DNA of 13,823 bases from JBFKUL01 sp041635755 (GTDB lineage: Bacteria > Pseudomonadota > Gammaproteobacteria > Burkholderiales > SG8-39): positions 1-13,823 of the forward strand of contig JBFKUL010000060.1 in NCBI GenBank assembly GCA_041635755.1, given 5' to 3'. Of the stretch, positions 13,285-13,823 are shown in pieces. The position numbers and the translations under genes were made by a program. The notes beneath the pieces are model-generated. The model searched no databases. It saw only the letters and a list, made by a program, of their open reading frames with translations, and was not told the DNA's origin. Every line of letters starts with the position of its first letter. Within the stretch, counting starts at the first letter, position 1.

Positions 13285-13823
13285 CTACTGCTTCCAGTTT
13301 GGCGGACGCTTGGCGATGAACGCGTCCATCCCCTCGCGCCCCTCCTCGCCCGCGAAGTCGCAGCTGATCGCCGTCGACGCGAGTTCGTAGGCGCGGGCGA
13401 GACCCTGCGCGTCGATCTGCTCGTAGAAGGCGCGCTTGCCGCGCGCCACGGAACCGCGCGGCTTCGCCGCAATGTTCCTCGCCATCGCTTCGACTTCGTC
13501 GTCCAGGCGCTCGGCCGGCACTACCCGGTTCACGAGCCCCCACTGAAGCGCGGTCCGGGCGTCCACGAGATCGCCGAGCAGCAGCATCTCCATGGCGCGT
13601 TTGCGCAGCAGGTTGCGACCCACCGCCACCCCGGGCGTCGAGCAAAAGAAGCCCCAGGTTACGCCCGGGGTGGCGAACTTTGCCGCATCGGAGGCCACTG
13701 CCAGATCGCATTGCGCCACCAGCTGGCAGCCTGCTGCGGCCGCCGCACCCTGAACGCGCGCGATGACCGGCTGCGGGATCCGTGTGATCGTCTGCATCAT
13801 GCGGCTGCAGGTTTCGAACAGCG
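13285..13823 (-). CDS. ECHDC3-like enoyl-CoA hydratase/isomerase family protein (5' end outside window)
   Basis: The frame is open at the window edge; 178 residues of the C-terminal part are present, so roughly the first third is missing. The crotonase fold is clear: LFETCSRMMQTITRIPQPVIARVQG, then AAAAAGCQLVAQCDLAVASD (oxyanion region) and FATPGVTWGFFCSTPG, RAMEMLLLGDLVDARTALQWGLVNRVV, and the end GREGMDAFIAKRPPNWKQ. FFCSTPGVAVGRNLLRK is like ECHDC3, a mitochondrial crotonase-family protein, and its bacterial homologues. Both hydratase Glu residues of rat enoyl-CoA hydratase are absent: the Glu144 position is Gln (codon 13723-13725) and the Glu164 position is Gly (codon 13663-13665). It is therefore probably not a standard hydratase; its reaction is unknown. 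The stop lies 23 bases before the assumed start of the glycosylase gene, so the two may be cotranscribed. Confidence 0.9.
   Translation of the reverse strand, partial: LFETCSRMMQTITRIPQPVIARVQGAAAAAGCQLVAQCDLAVASDAAKFATPGVTWGFFCSTPGVAVGRNLLRKRAMEMLLLGDLVDARTALQWGLVNRVVPAERLDDEVEAMARNIAAKPRGSVARGKRAFYEQIDAQGLARAYELASTAISCDFAGEEGREGMDAFIAKRPPNWKQ

Noticed and set aside
1..13823. Mobile elements, CRISPR arrays, tRNA or rRNA genes
   Set aside because: No transposase, integrase, terminal or regularly spaced repeats, or cloverleaf-like sequence was found. All large stretches are occupied by conserved metabolic, transport or repair genes.

Overview
The window is GC-rich (roughly two thirds G+C by eye), densely coded bacterial chromosome with short gaps and many overlapping start/stop codons. 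The protein families (AidB-like and IVD-like acyl-CoA dehydrogenases, FadD, BASS transporter, DUF3299, ECHDC3-like enoyl-CoA hydratase homologue) suggest a proteobacterium, most likely a betaproteobacterium such as a Burkholderiales or Rhodocyclales relative. That placement is inferred from protein resemblance only; no rRNA or tRNA is present. I see no mobile element, CRISPR array or phage gene.

Left part, plus strand (1-5768): a tight acid/acyl-CoA catabolism cluster. It starts with an AidB-type acyl-CoA dehydrogenase cut by the window edge. After 58 bases come a D-2-hydroxyacid dehydrogenase, a mandelate racemase/enolase-superfamily enzyme (TTG start, 4-base overlap), a short citrate synthase-family citryl-CoA lyase-like protein (8-base gap) and an acyl-CoA dehydrogenase whose catalytic Glu sits at the isovaleryl-CoA dehydrogenase position (ATGA overlap). 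The last four look translationally coupled and probably serve one pathway for a hydroxy or branched organic acid. Its substrate cannot be read from sequence, and I know of no described pathway with this enzyme set. Two of the enzymes have substitutions at catalytic positions.

Middle, plus strand (5784-8680): after a possible promoter, a FadD-type acyl-CoA ligase overlaps a BASS (bile acid:sodium symporter family) transporter by one base. This pair could import a carboxylate and activate it. A possible 47-residue membrane peptide follows. It ends in a 15-base palindrome that holds both convergent stop codons.

Right part, minus strand (13823 down to 8690), in transcription order: an ECHDC3-like crotonase lacking both classical catalytic Glu residues (cut by the window edge), a SMUG1-type uracil-DNA glycosylase, an ABC ATPase, a MacB/FtsX-type permease with a His-rich periplasmic segment, a secreted DUF3299 protein, and a YegS/DAGK-type lipid kinase. 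The ATPase-permease-DUF3299 trio resembles the zinc-responsive PA4064-PA4066 / Zrg-type ABC systems, but the periplasmic DUF2796 partner is not in the window.
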